A stretch of DNA of 64,000 nt from Nonomuraea rhodomycinica. Lineage in GTDB: Bacteria > Actinomycetota > Actinomycetes > Streptosporangiales > Streptosporangiaceae. Made by a program: the position numbers and the translations under genes. The notes beneath the pieces were generated by a model. It was not told where the DNA came from. It worked only from the letters and a program-made list of their open reading frames with translations, and did no database searches. Numbering within the stretch: position 1 is the stretch's first letter; each line of letters opens with the position of its first letter. The stretch is taken from NCBI RefSeq assembly GCF_013363995.1, contig NZ_JABWGO010000006.1:351481-415480 (forward strand), in the 5' to 3' direction. Below, one piece after another: positions 33,282 through 43,875 of the stretch.

Positions 33282-34207
33282 TCCGCCCGGCCCCAGGGGC
33301 GGCGCCGTCGGTCGGCGTGGTGATCCCCACACGAGGAGACCGGCCCGCCCACCTCGCCACCGCCGTACGCGCCGCGCTGGCGCAGGAACACCCGGGCCGG
33401 ATCTCCGTGGTCGTGGTGGCCGACGGCACGCCCTACGAGACGGTGACCGACCGGCTCGCCGCGGTCCCGACGCGGGCGGGCCGCGACGTCCGCGTGCTGC
33501 CCAACTGCCTCACCCCCGGCCTCCCAGGGGCACGCAACACCGGGATCGCCGCCTCCCACACCGACCTGATCGCGTTCTGCGACGACGACGACCAGTGGCT
33601 GCCCGGTAAGCTCGCCGCCCAGATCGCCGCGCTGGCCGAGACGGGCGCCGAGTTCGCGAGCTGCGGGATCGAGGTCGAACACGGCGGGCGGCGGGTGCCG
33701 CGACTGGCCGGCGCCACCACCGTGACCGAGGCCGACCTGCTGCGCTCACGCATGGTGATGGTGCACTCGTCGACGTTCCTGTTCCGGCGGGGAACGCTGT
33801 GGGTGGACGAGAGCGCCCCCTGCGGCCAGAACGAGGACTGGGACCTCGCGCTGCGCGCCGCCCGCCGCCACCCGCTCGCGAACGTCGACCGCCCCCTCGT
33901 ACGCGTCCGCTGGGGCTCCTCCCACTACGCGGCGCGGTGGGGCGAGCGCATCGCCGGGCTGGAGTGGATGCTGGCCCGGCACGCCGGCCTGGCCACCGAC
34001 CCGCGCGGCGCCGCCCGCGTCTACGGCCAGCTCGCCTTCCACCACGCCGCGCTGGGCCATCGGCGCGAGGCGGGACGCTGGGCGCTGCGCGCGTTCGCCA
34101 CCCGGCGCTCGGAGCCGCGCGCACCCATCGCGCTCGCGGTGGCGGCCGGGCTCATCCCGGCGGCGAGGGTGCTGTCGCTGCTCCACGACCGGGGACACGG
34201 CATTTGA
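33278..34207 (+). CDS. glycosyltransferase family 2
   Basis: The 309-residue product has the GT-A fold: VGVVIPTRGDRPAHLATAVR at the start, VVVVADGTPYETV, PGARNTGIAASHTDLIAFCDDDDQW with the metal-binding acidic cluster, and NEDWDLALRAARR as the likely catalytic-base region. It would transfer a nucleotide-activated sugar to the lipid-linked glycan on the cytoplasmic side. The C-terminal 100 residues are helical and alanine/arginine-rich. Its start ATG 33278 lies in the last copy of the 47-bp repeat and has no ribosome binding site of its own. Confidence 0.9.
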   Translation: MIRPAPGAAPSVGVVIPTRGDRPAHLATAVRAALAQEHPGRISVVVVADGTPYETVTDRLAAVPTRAGRDVRVLPNCLTPGLPGARNTGIAASHTDLIAFCDDDDQWLPGKLAAQIAALAETGAEFASCGIEVEHGGRRVPRLAGATTVTEADLLRSRMVMVHSSTFLFRRGTLWVDESAPCGQNEDWDLALRAARRHPLANVDRPLVRVRWGSSHYAARWGERIAGLEWMLARHAGLATDPRGAARVYGQLAFHHAALGHRREAGRWALRAFATRRSEPRAPIALAVAAGLIPAARVLSLLHDRGHGI

Positions 34208-34915
34208 CCCGGCCCGATCCTGTCTCGCGGGGTGAGGTGCGGGCGGTCGGGGCCGATCCTGCCTTGCGGGCGGGGCACGGGCGGTCCGGCCCGACCCTTT
34301 CCCGCCGGTAGGGCCCGCGGCGGGCCGTTCTCGCCGGTAGGGGCACGCACCGCGGCGGGCCGACCTCGATCGGCAGGGCTCGCGAGCCACGCGGGACGGG
34401 CGCCCGCGCCGGGGGCGGCAACGCGGAGGAAGGACTGAGGCAGGCGGGCGGTGCGGAGGAGGTGTTCGGCCGGGGAGAGGCTGGCCGGCCGGAGGAGGCG
34501 TTCCGGCTGAGGGAGGGGCGGCGTGGGGAGCGGGTTGGCAGGCGGTCGCGGTGCGGAGGGGGCGTTCCGGCTGGCAGAGAGTGGCGGCGCGGGGGAGGAC
34601 TCGGGGGCCGGAGGCGGTCGCAGCGCCGAGGAGGTGCCCGCCCTTGGAGAAAGTGACCAGGCGGAGGAGGCGTCCGCCCTTGGAGAAAGTGACCAGGCGG
34701 AGGAGGCGTCCGCCCTGGGAGAGAGTGACCGGGTGGAGGAGGTGTCCGCCCTGGGAGAGGGTGACCGGGTGGAGGAGGTGTCCGCCCTCGGAGAGGGTGA
34801 CCGGGCGGAGGAGGTGTCCGCCCCGAGAGAAGGTGACCGGGTGGAGGAGGTGTTCCCCCTGAGGAGAGTTGGCCGCGCGGTGGAGGAGTCGGCGCTGGTG
34901 GGAGGGGTCGGTCAG
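34208..34915. other. 708-bp repeat-rich intergenic stretch
   Basis: No gene is convincingly present. The first part (to about 34400) has degenerate GGCGGGCC/CGCCGGTAGGG repeats. From about 34440 a GGAGGAGG-rich region builds into six ordered 36-bp units (34641-34856). The frame of the next gene stays open through it, so it could be read as a repeat-bearing N-terminal extension, but a much better start exists at 34916. Confidence 0.55.
34641..34856. repeat. 36-bp tandem repeat, six copies
   Basis: Units start at 34641, 34677, 34713, 34749, 34785 and 34821. Each has CCCT[T/G]GGAGA near the start, then GTGACC[A/G]GG[C/T]GGAGGAGG. The first two are nearly identical, later ones diverge. Being 36 bp they are open on both strands (12-residue repeats ALGESDxxEEVS on plus). 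No spacers, so not CRISPR. The G/A-rich strand asymmetry is marked. Confidence 0.9.
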
Positions 34916-35698
34916 GTGCTTCAGGCGCCCCGCCGCGTCCTCGTCGGAGGGGTGACCGTCGACGCGTTGAGCGAGGCGCAGGTGGTGGCGCGCGTGGTGG
35001 CCGCGCTGGCGGCCGGTCGCGGCGGGCGCATCGTCACCCCCAACGTCGACATCTGCCGCTCCGCCGCCGCCGACCCCGCCCTCAGGGACCTGGTCAACAC
35101 CGCCGACCTGGTCGTGGCCGACGGGATGCCGCTGGTGTGGGCGTCGCGGTTGCTGGGCGTGCCGCTGCCCGAGCGCGTCACCGGGGCCGACCTGATCTGG
35201 TCGCTGAGCGGCCGGGCGGCCGAGCGCGGATGGCCGGTGTACCTGCTCGGAGGGCCGCCGGGGGTGGCCGTGTCGGCGGCCCGGGCGCTCGTCCGCCGCC
35301 TTCCCGGGCTGAGGGTCTGCGGGGTCGAGTCCCCGCCGTACGCCTTCGACCGCACCGCCGCGGGGATGGCGCGGGTGCTGCGCCGGGTGGTGGCGGCCCG
35401 GCCCAGGATCGTGTTCGTGGGGCTCGGGTTCCCGCGCCAGGACCGGCTCGTGGCCGTGCTGCGCGAGCGGCTTCCGGACGCGTGGTTCGTGGGCTGCGGT
35501 GCGGCTCTCGCGTTCGCCGCCGGTACGGTGCCCCGGGCGCCCCATTGGATGCGGCGGGCCGGGCTGGAGTGGGCGTTCCGCCTGGCGACGGAGCCGGGAC
35601 GGCTGGCGCGCCGCTACCTCGTGGACGACCTGCCCTTCGCCGTCCGCCTCCTCGCCACCAGCCTGCTGACCCGCCACCCCACCCTGCCCTCGCCGTAG
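34916..35698 (+). CDS. WecG/TagA/CpsF family glycosyltransferase
   Basis: The family (GT26) adds a sugar such as N-acetylmannosamine derivatives or glucose to undecaprenyl-diphosphate-linked acceptors. The 260-residue product shows RIVTPNVDICRSAAADPALR, LVVADGMPLVWASRLLGVPL, ERVTGADL, VYLLGGPPGVA, and IVFVGLGFPRQD near the end, all family blocks. GTG 34916 follows GGAGGGG at 8 bases and gives the usual family length. A longer reading from ATG 34523 would add 131 repeat-derived residues. It ends one base from the convergent sulfotransferase gene. Confidence 0.9.
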   Translation: MLQAPRRVLVGGVTVDALSEAQVVARVVAALAAGRGGRIVTPNVDICRSAAADPALRDLVNTADLVVADGMPLVWASRLLGVPLPERVTGADLIWSLSGRAAERGWPVYLLGGPPGVAVSAARALVRRLPGLRVCGVESPPYAFDRTAAGMARVLRRVVAARPRIVFVGLGFPRQDRLVAVLRERLPDAWFVGCGAALAFAAGTVPRAPHWMRRAGLEWAFRLATEPGRLARRYLVDDLPFAVRLLATSLLTRHPTLPSP

Positions 35699-35699
35699 G

Positions 35700-36602
35700 T
35701 CAGGGGGTGGTGAGGGCGCGGACGCGGGTGACGTCCTCGGGCGTGAGCCCGCGGGCGGCCCTGGTCAGAGCCTGACGGGAGTCCATCCGCCGGTACGCCG
35801 TCCGCGACAGCCCCGACCAGGCGAACCCCCCACGCCCCTCGCCCCCGCCGCCCGTGCACGCCCGCAGCACCCCGCGCTCCACGGCCCGCGACCAGGTCAG
35901 CCCCGCGTGCCCGTACAGGTGCCGGAACCCGGCCAGCGGGTCGGCCGCCAGCCACTCGTACCGCACGACCAGGATCCCCGGCGTGCGGGCCAGGATCCGG
36001 TGCGTCACCCGCCACAGCGCCGCCGCCTTGGCGACCCGGTCGGTGGAGTCGGCGAGCGGGTGCAGCTCCAGCACCTCCGGATGGTCGCGGACCAGCAGCG
36101 GCTGGTCGAGGAGCTCGTCGAAGGAGACGGTCCAGCCGAGCCGCTGCCAGCTCGCCACGAAGGAGACCGGGTCGCGTTCGAGCGCTATGACTGTGCAGCC
36201 GAGCCGGCGGGCGAACCAGCCGGCCGACAGCACCGCGAACGGGTCGTCGAGCAGCGCCCGCCGTCCCGTCAGGCGGCCCAGCGTGAACGACGTGCCGTAC
36301 TTGAGCATCCGCGCCAGGTCGTGCGGCGAGCGGTTGGCGCGCAGCTCGGCGCCGAACCGGTAGCGCAGGGCGACCGTGTCGCGGAAGGCGGGCAGCCAGG
36401 CCTGGGTGTTGTCGTCGCAGATGTACTGGAAACGGTGCGTGACGGTCGCCCGCAGGACGCCGGGGGAGCGGCCGGGCGGGCGCTGGGGGTTGAGCGGCTC
36501 GTTGACGTAGACGGCCTCGCGGCCGGCCGTGAGCATCTTGCCGGTCCAGCTCGTACCGCTCCTGGGCAGACCCGTGACGAGAACGGGCGGACCGGCCGTC
36601 AT
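35700..36602 (-). CDS. PAPS-dependent sulfotransferase (type 2 of this locus)
   Basis: The 300-residue product has the 5'-phosphosulfate loop VLVTGLPRSGTSWTGKML (about 7-24) and 3'-phosphate motif CTVIALERDPVSFVASW. Later RYEWLAADPLAGFRHLYGHAGL is typical of sulfotransferases (last cytosolic helix region). It differs clearly from the other two sulfotransferases. ATG 36602 overlaps the flippase stop (ATGA). It is the last gene of a six-gene minus-strand operon. Confidence 0.87.
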   Translation of the reverse strand: MTAGPPVLVTGLPRSGTSWTGKMLTAGREAVYVNEPLNPQRPPGRSPGVLRATVTHRFQYICDDNTQAWLPAFRDTVALRYRFGAELRANRSPHDLARMLKYGTSFTLGRLTGRRALLDDPFAVLSAGWFARRLGCTVIALERDPVSFVASWQRLGWTVSFDELLDQPLLVRDHPEVLELHPLADSTDRVAKAAALWRVTHRILARTPGILVVRYEWLAADPLAGFRHLYGHAGLTWSRAVERGVLRACTGGGGEGRGGFAWSGLSRTAYRRMDSRQALTRAARGLTPEDVTRVRALTTP

Positions 36603-37903
36603 GCGGCGGACCAGGAGCGGACGCGGAAGGCGGTCAGCGTGTGGCGGCCGAACGGGCGCAGCCCGTAGCGGCGGTGCAGCCGCCACAGCGGGAGCAGGTT
36701 CTTCACCAGCGTGCCGCCCGACCACCCGAGCGCGGCTCCCAGCGCCCCATGGCCGGGGATCAGCGCCACGTCGAGCGCGATCGTCACGGCCGTGGCGGCG
36801 ACGAGGTTGGCCAGGCTGGCCGTGGTGTGCCCGGCGGCGGTCAGGACCACGTCCACCAGGCCGCAGGCCGTCGCCACCATCATCGTGGCCGCCAGCACCA
36901 GCGCCACGGGGACCGCCGCAGGGTAGCCGGGCCCGAACAGGCCGAGCGCCCACGGCGCGAGCGCGGCGTACCCGAGCCAGACCGGCCACGTCACCAGCAC
37001 CAGCCACGCCGTCGTCACCTGGTACAGCTCCCGGGCGCGCGCGTGCTCGCCGTCGGCCAGCGCCCGTACGAGCCGAGCCTGTACGGCCTGCGCCATGCCC
37101 TGCCCGGCGAGCTGGCCGACGACCTTGAACCGGGTGGCCGCCGTGTAGACGGCCGCCTGGGCGGGCCCGCCGAGCAGGGCGACGACCACGATGTCGAGCC
37201 GCTGGAACACCGCCTGGACCGCCCCGGCCACCGACCGCGGCGCCGTGTGCCGCCACAGGTCGTGGGCCGTGCCGGGCAGGTAGGGCGTGCGCGGCGCGCG
37301 TCCCCGCACGCCGTAGGCCGCGAGGACGAGCACCGGCAGGTACGGCGCCGCCCAGGCGAACGGCAGCCACGCGGGGGCCGCGGCGAGGGCGGCGGCGGTC
37401 ACCAGCGCGAGCTGGGCCACCGGCAGCAGCAGCCCGTCGAGCAGCACGGTGGGCCGCATCGCGCCGAACCCGCGGGTGGCGGCCAGCAGCACGTCACCGG
37501 CGACGATGACCGGCAGCGCCAGGGACAGCAGCCCCAGCCGGGGGAACAGCAGCGCGGCGGCGGCCACGGAGACCACCGCGCACGGCACCAACGCCGCCCG
37601 GATATATCCGGATATGCCGCGGTAATCGTAGGTGGCGCCCCGGGCGATGAAGAACACCAGCCCGTTGCCCGCGTCCAGCTTGGCCACCCCGGCGGCCATG
37701 AGCGCCAGCGCGGTCGTGGTGAAGAACGCCCCGGCCTGTTCGGCGGTGAACGCCCTGGTGACGACCACCACGAGGAGGAACTGGGCGAGTGCTCCGGCGG
37801 CCGCCCCGGCCAGCCCGGCGGCGCCCGCCCGCGCCACCTGCCCCAGGGGCGACGCCGCGCCGAGGAGCGGGCGCCGGAGCACGGCCTGGGTCAGCGACGC
37901 CAC
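36599..37903 (-). CDS. polysaccharide flippase (Wzx/MOP type)
   Basis: The 434-residue protein consists almost wholly of 12-14 predicted membrane helices (for example AGALAQFLLVVVVTRAF, ISGYIRAALVPCAVVSVAAA, VALVLAATMMVATACGL). Short features such as RAFTAEQAGAFFTTTALA and QRLDIVVVALLGGPAQAAVY match MOP-superfamily lipid-linked oligosaccharide translocases. It would move the lipid-linked repeat unit across the membrane. GTG 37903 has GGAGGTGAG upstream and overlaps the preceding sulfotransferase by 13 bases. Confidence 0.88.
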   Translation of the reverse strand: MASLTQAVLRRPLLGAASPLGQVARAGAAGLAGAAAGALAQFLLVVVVTRAFTAEQAGAFFTTTALALMAAGVAKLDAGNGLVFFIARGATYDYRGISGYIRAALVPCAVVSVAAAALLFPRLGLLSLALPVIVAGDVLLAATRGFGAMRPTVLLDGLLLPVAQLALVTAAALAAAPAWLPFAWAAPYLPVLVLAAYGVRGRAPRTPYLPGTAHDLWRHTAPRSVAGAVQAVFQRLDIVVVALLGGPAQAAVYTAATRFKVVGQLAGQGMAQAVQARLVRALADGEHARARELYQVTTAWLVLVTWPVWLGYAALAPWALGLFGPGYPAAVPVALVLAATMMVATACGLVDVVLTAAGHTTASLANLVAATAVTIALDVALIPGHGALGAALGWSGGTLVKNLLPLWRLHRRYGLRPFGRHTLTAFRVRSWSAA

Positions 37904-38745
37904 GACGGCTCACCTCCGAGCCAGCGCACGAGCTGCGCGTCGGACACCTCGAAGTGGTCGCTCAGCCGCCGCCGCACCGACTCGGGCAGCGTCTTGGGCC
38001 GCGGCCGGCCGTTGTGCCGTTCGAAGACCGGATGGCCCAGGTGCGGCACCCCCAGGAACTCCAGGACCCGGTCGTAGACGCCCTCCGGCTCGGCGAAGAA
38101 CGCGTGGCTGTCGAGCACCAGGATGCGCTCGCGACCGAACAGCGGCTCCAGCCGGTCGAGCTGCTCGGCGTAGCGGCCCCGGGCCAGGTAGGCGTGGTGG
38201 CGGTGGGAGTGGTGCAGGGAGTACGGGCGCGCCCGCAGGCTCTCCTCGGCCCCGGCCAGCCGCGCGGCCTCCAGCTCCACCGCGTACTCGAAGTGCGACT
38301 CCGTCTCGAACCCCCGCGCCAGCTCGTGCGCGTGCGCCGAGCAGGCCCGCTCGACCGGGTCGCGCACCAGGACCAGCAGCTTCACGCCGGGCAGGTCGGC
38401 GGCGATGCGCTCACCGGCCAGCGGATGGAACAGGTAGTACGGCGACGACTCGAACGCCTGCGGCCGGGCGCCGTACCGGCTCGCCGGCAGCGACGCGGCG
38501 GCCCGCAGCGGGAAGTGCGCCCGGTACCACGACAGCCCGCGCTCGTAGCCGACGTCGAAGTAGTGGACGCCCTTGTGCAGCACCGGCTTGAACAGCGCCG
38601 GGTGCTGGGCCAGCGCCCGGTAGAGCGACGTGGTGCCGCACCGCTGAGCGCCCATGATCAGGAACGACGGCAGCAGCCGCGCCCCGGACGTCAGCCTGCC
38701 GGCGGTGCGCGACATGGCCAGCACCGCCTGCTTCCCGGTTCTCAC
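37891..38745 (-). CDS. PAPS-dependent sulfotransferase (type 3, heparan-sulfate-like)
   Basis: The 284-residue product has FLIMGAQRCGTTSLYRALAQ (5'-phosphosulfate loop), VHYFDVGYERGLSWYRAHF, ESSPYYLFHPLAGERI and VKLLVLVRDPVERACSAHAHE (3'-phosphate site), the pattern of Sulfotransfer_1 proteins that modify heparan-type sugars. LFGRERILVLDSHAFFAEPE and the VFERHNGRPRP block also fit. GTG 38745 overlaps the preceding stop (GTGA) and has AGGAG upstream; ATG 38715 is an alternative. A sugar hydroxyl or amine is the likely acceptor. Confidence 0.92.
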   Translation of the reverse strand: MRTGKQAVLAMSRTAGRLTSGARLLPSFLIMGAQRCGTTSLYRALAQHPALFKPVLHKGVHYFDVGYERGLSWYRAHFPLRAAASLPASRYGARPQAFESSPYYLFHPLAGERIAADLPGVKLLVLVRDPVERACSAHAHELARGFETESHFEYAVELEAARLAGAEESLRARPYSLHHSHRHHAYLARGRYAEQLDRLEPLFGRERILVLDSHAFFAEPEGVYDRVLEFLGVPHLGHPVFERHNGRPRPKTLPESVRRRLSDHFEVSDAQLVRWLGGEPSWRR

Positions 38746-39665
38746 GGCAGCAGCTCCTGGTGGTCGACGAGGGGGCTGAGCCACACGTCCGGCGGGCCCA
38801 GCGGACTGTGGCCGTCGGCGGCGTGCCGGTCGGCCAGCTTGATGAGGTACAGCAGCGCCGTCCGCCGCGCCTGCGCGCCCGACACGCCGAGCGGCGCCAG
38901 CAGCCGTACGGCCTGCGCCAGGCACGCCCGCGCGGCGGTCGCCGGGTCCATCCGGCGCAGCGCCCGCTGGAAGAAGTGGTGGACCGCGTCGAACCCGTAG
39001 GGCACGCCCACCTCGTACCGCTCCCAGTCCCAGACCAGGAGCCGCCCGTCGGAGGACGGCGCGATGTTCCACGGCGACAGGTCACCGTGCCAGGCCGCCT
39101 TGCCGGGCTCTCCGGTGCCGGCGATCTCCCGCACGGCGGCCGTCAGCAGCTCGGCGGGCACCCGGGACCGGCCGGGACGCAGCGTCCGGCTCCGGCGCAC
39201 GGGCAGGGGCGAGACGGCGAGGAGCTCCAGGCTGCGCCAGCGGCCGTGGTGCAGCACGGCCGGCGCGATCACGGTCGTGAGCGTCAGGGTGGCGAGCTTG
39301 CGCAGCGCCGCGGCCTCGTTGGCGACCAGCGCGGCGGTCCGCTCGGTGTCGCCGATCTTCACGTACGCGAGCAGTTCCCCGCCGGAGCGCGCCTCCAGGA
39401 CCGGTTTGCGGTTGGCCCGCCGGGCGGGCCGCACATGCAGGACGGTCTCGACGGGGACGCCGAACAGCTCCCCCAGATGGGCCGAGATGGACCCCTCGAC
39501 CGGCACCACGAGCCGGCGGCCGACGTGCCACCAGCGGCGCGGCGCCAGCCGGCGCGGCAGCAGCGGATGCGGCAGCAGGCTGTGGGCCCGGGGCGAGCCC
39601 GGGCCGGGGTAGAGCAGCCGGACCGTGTCGTCGAGGTAGCCCAGGCGGATCTTGGCGTCGTTCAC
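38742..39665 (-). CDS. APH-fold phosphotransferase in exopolysaccharide operon
   Basis: The 307-residue product has an aminoglycoside-phosphotransferase/choline-kinase fold: AYVKIG near the ATP lysine, the catalytic WHGDLSPWNIAPS (HGDxxxxN) and LVWDWERYEVG for metal binding. The N-terminal 80 residues are arginine/proline-rich and not typical. GTG 39665 has GGAGG 8 bases upstream and overlaps the polymerase stop. Position between polymerase and sulfotransferase genes suggests it phosphorylates a glycan, lipid or small decorating group, not a drug. Confidence 0.82.
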   Translation of the reverse strand: MNDAKIRLGYLDDTVRLLYPGPGSPRAHSLLPHPLLPRRLAPRRWWHVGRRLVVPVEGSISAHLGELFGVPVETVLHVRPARRANRKPVLEARSGGELLAYVKIGDTERTAALVANEAAALRKLATLTLTTVIAPAVLHHGRWRSLELLAVSPLPVRRSRTLRPGRSRVPAELLTAAVREIAGTGEPGKAAWHGDLSPWNIAPSSDGRLLVWDWERYEVGVPYGFDAVHHFFQRALRRMDPATAARACLAQAVRLLAPLGVSGAQARRTALLYLIKLADRHAADGHSPLGPPDVWLSPLVDHQELLP

Positions 39666-40926
39666 GAGCTGTTCCTCCACAGCAGGGCGAAGGAGATGAG
39701 ATAGAGGATGAGGGGGGTGACCAGGCCGTCGTAGACGAGCATGTAGAGCAGCACGAGGGCCATCACCAGCACGCCGGCCAGCCCGACGGGGCTGCGGTCG
39801 GACCAGTGGCGGCGGATCGCGCCGACGAAGAACGCGACGTACAGGGCCGCCCCGGTGAAGCCCTGCGTGATGACGAGCAGCCAGAGCTGGCCGTCGCTGC
39901 CCAGCGGCGGGTGGCCGCAGCCGGAGCACCAGGCGGTCTTGCCGGTGGTGATCGTGCGGTGGTTGCCCAGGGCGTTGCGGGTGTTGCCGTAGCCGATCAC
40001 GGGGGAGTGGGCGGCGGCCTTGATCGTCGCCGTCACCGTGAAGGCCCGGATGTCGTTGGAGTGGGGATTGTCCAGCCGCTGCCCGACCAACGCCGCCAGC
40101 GGGCTCAGCGCGAACACCAGGGCCCCGGCCACCGCCACCCCGCACAACGCCGGGCGGGCCCGGCCACCCACCCGCAGGACCACGTACAGGGCGCTCAGGC
40201 CGAGCCCGATCCACAGGCCGCGATTGAGCGAGTACACGATGGGGACCGCCGCCAGCGCCGCCAGCGCCACGGCCGCCGCCCTGCGCGCCCGCCCGCCGTA
40301 CACCCACCACCCGATCACGAACCAGACCAGCAGCACCGACACGTTGCTGCCCCAGGCGTTGGCCCACTCGAACGGCGCCTCCGGGCGGGGCGAGGCGTAG
40401 CCGAGGACCTTCTGGGTCTGGGCGGCGGTCGGGTGGACGAGGTTCTGGACGAACGCGTTGCCGCCGATCCAGTCGGGCAGCAGCAGCTCCACCGGCGAGG
40501 TGAACGAGAAACCGGGGGCGAGCACGCCCAGCAGCCCGCCCGCCACGGTCACCACGAACAGCACGCCGAGCATCCGCACCAGCGTGAGCTGCGGCAGTTC
40601 GCGATCGGTCAGGTTGCCCAGGTAGAGCACGAGGATCAGCAGGGAGACGTAGAGGGCCAGCCGCATCGCGTAGCCGACGATCCGGCCCGCGCCCAGCTCG
40701 CCGTAGGTGCCGGGGGGCGACTCCGACAGCATGAGCGCGCTCAGGCCGTAGCCGGCGAGCAGCAGCAGCCACAGCCCGAACCCGCGTGGCACCCGGATCG
40801 GCCTGCGCCGCCACAGGATGACCGCCATCGGCACGGCCAGCACGACCACCGCCAGCCCGCCGAACCCGAGCGCCCACCACACGGGATAGCCGAGGAGCAG
40901 CGCGCCGACGGGCCACGCGGGTCCTC

Positions 40927-40930
<4 letters not shown>
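39662..40930 (-). CDS. O-antigen polymerase/ligase-like membrane protein (Wzy/WaaL type)
   Basis: The 422-residue protein has 10-12 membrane helices and, in a large outer loop, the segment SPVIGYGNTRNALGNH, typical of O-antigen ligase/polymerase (Wzy_C) proteins where an arginine/histidine loop binds the lipid-linked glycan. SLNRGLWIGLGLSALYVVLR is another family block. It would polymerise the repeat unit outside the membrane. GTG 40930 overlaps the stop of the chain-length gene (GTGA); GTG 40957 is an alternative nine codons earlier. Confidence 0.85.
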
Positions 40931-43536
<2,606 letters not shown>

Positions 43537-43606
43537 GAGGCTCCCTGGGGGTGTGTGCGTTGCGTCGCCGAGCGGCGACGGTGCGTCACGGACGGAAGGT
43601 GTGTCC

Positions 43607-43612
43607 ACTATA
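43607..43612 (-). promoter_or_regulatory. -10 candidate for the minus-strand polysaccharide operon
   Basis: The minus strand reads TATAGT here, five of six matches to consensus. TTGGGC lies 15 bases upstream, a short spacing. Transcription would begin about 65 bases before ATG 43536. Confidence 0.4.
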
Positions 43613-43685
43613 GGCGGGACGGATATCGCCCAAGCCGCATACGCGAGATTTTCTGCGCTAAGGCCAGTGGTTTGCCCTCCCATAA

Positions 43686-43699
43686 ACCGAAATTTCGGT
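43686..43699. promoter_or_regulatory. perfect 14-bp palindrome, operator candidate
   Basis: ACCGAAATTTCGGT is its own complement and lies midway between the divergent Wzz-like and GH26-like genes. Its AT core in such GC-rich DNA makes chance occurrence unlikely. The binding protein is unknown; no regulator gene lies in the cluster. Confidence 0.45.
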
Positions 43700-43875
43700 G
43701 CGAAACGGCGGGCTTGCACCTGGGGCCACCAGCGGGAACACCGACACCGGCTGACGTTCGCGAGAATCCCGTGGCATGGTTCAGTTTTGACGTGCCGGAG
43801 GTCTTCCGGTGAGAGGGGCTGGCGGTCGGGCCGCCATCTGACAATTCACGTCATTCATCCAGAATGTGACATGAA

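Larger units (their letters stand above)
43537..43875. other. divergent promoter region between the Wzz-like and GH26-like genes
   Basis: This 339-bp gap contains the AT-richest DNA of the locus. It has a minus-strand -10 candidate at 43607-43612, a 7-bp hairpin (CGTCGCC/GGCGACG, 43563-43580) in the presumed leader of the polysaccharide operon, a perfect 14-bp palindrome at 43686-43699, and CTGACA (43838-43843) with CAGAAT (43860-43865) as a possible plus-strand promoter. No gene is seen. Confidence 0.5.

Noticed and set aside
34641..34856. 36-bp repeats as a CRISPR array
   Set aside because: Units follow each other directly without spacers, and no cas genes are in the window.
34523..34915. 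N-terminal extension of the WecG/TagA-type protein encoded by the repeats
   Set aside because: GTG 34916 has a strong ribosome binding site and gives the normal family length; the upstream part is open only because the repeat unit is a multiple of three without stops.
38742..39665. aminoglycoside resistance phosphotransferase
   Set aside because: The fold is shared with many small-molecule kinases and the gene is embedded in a polysaccharide operon.
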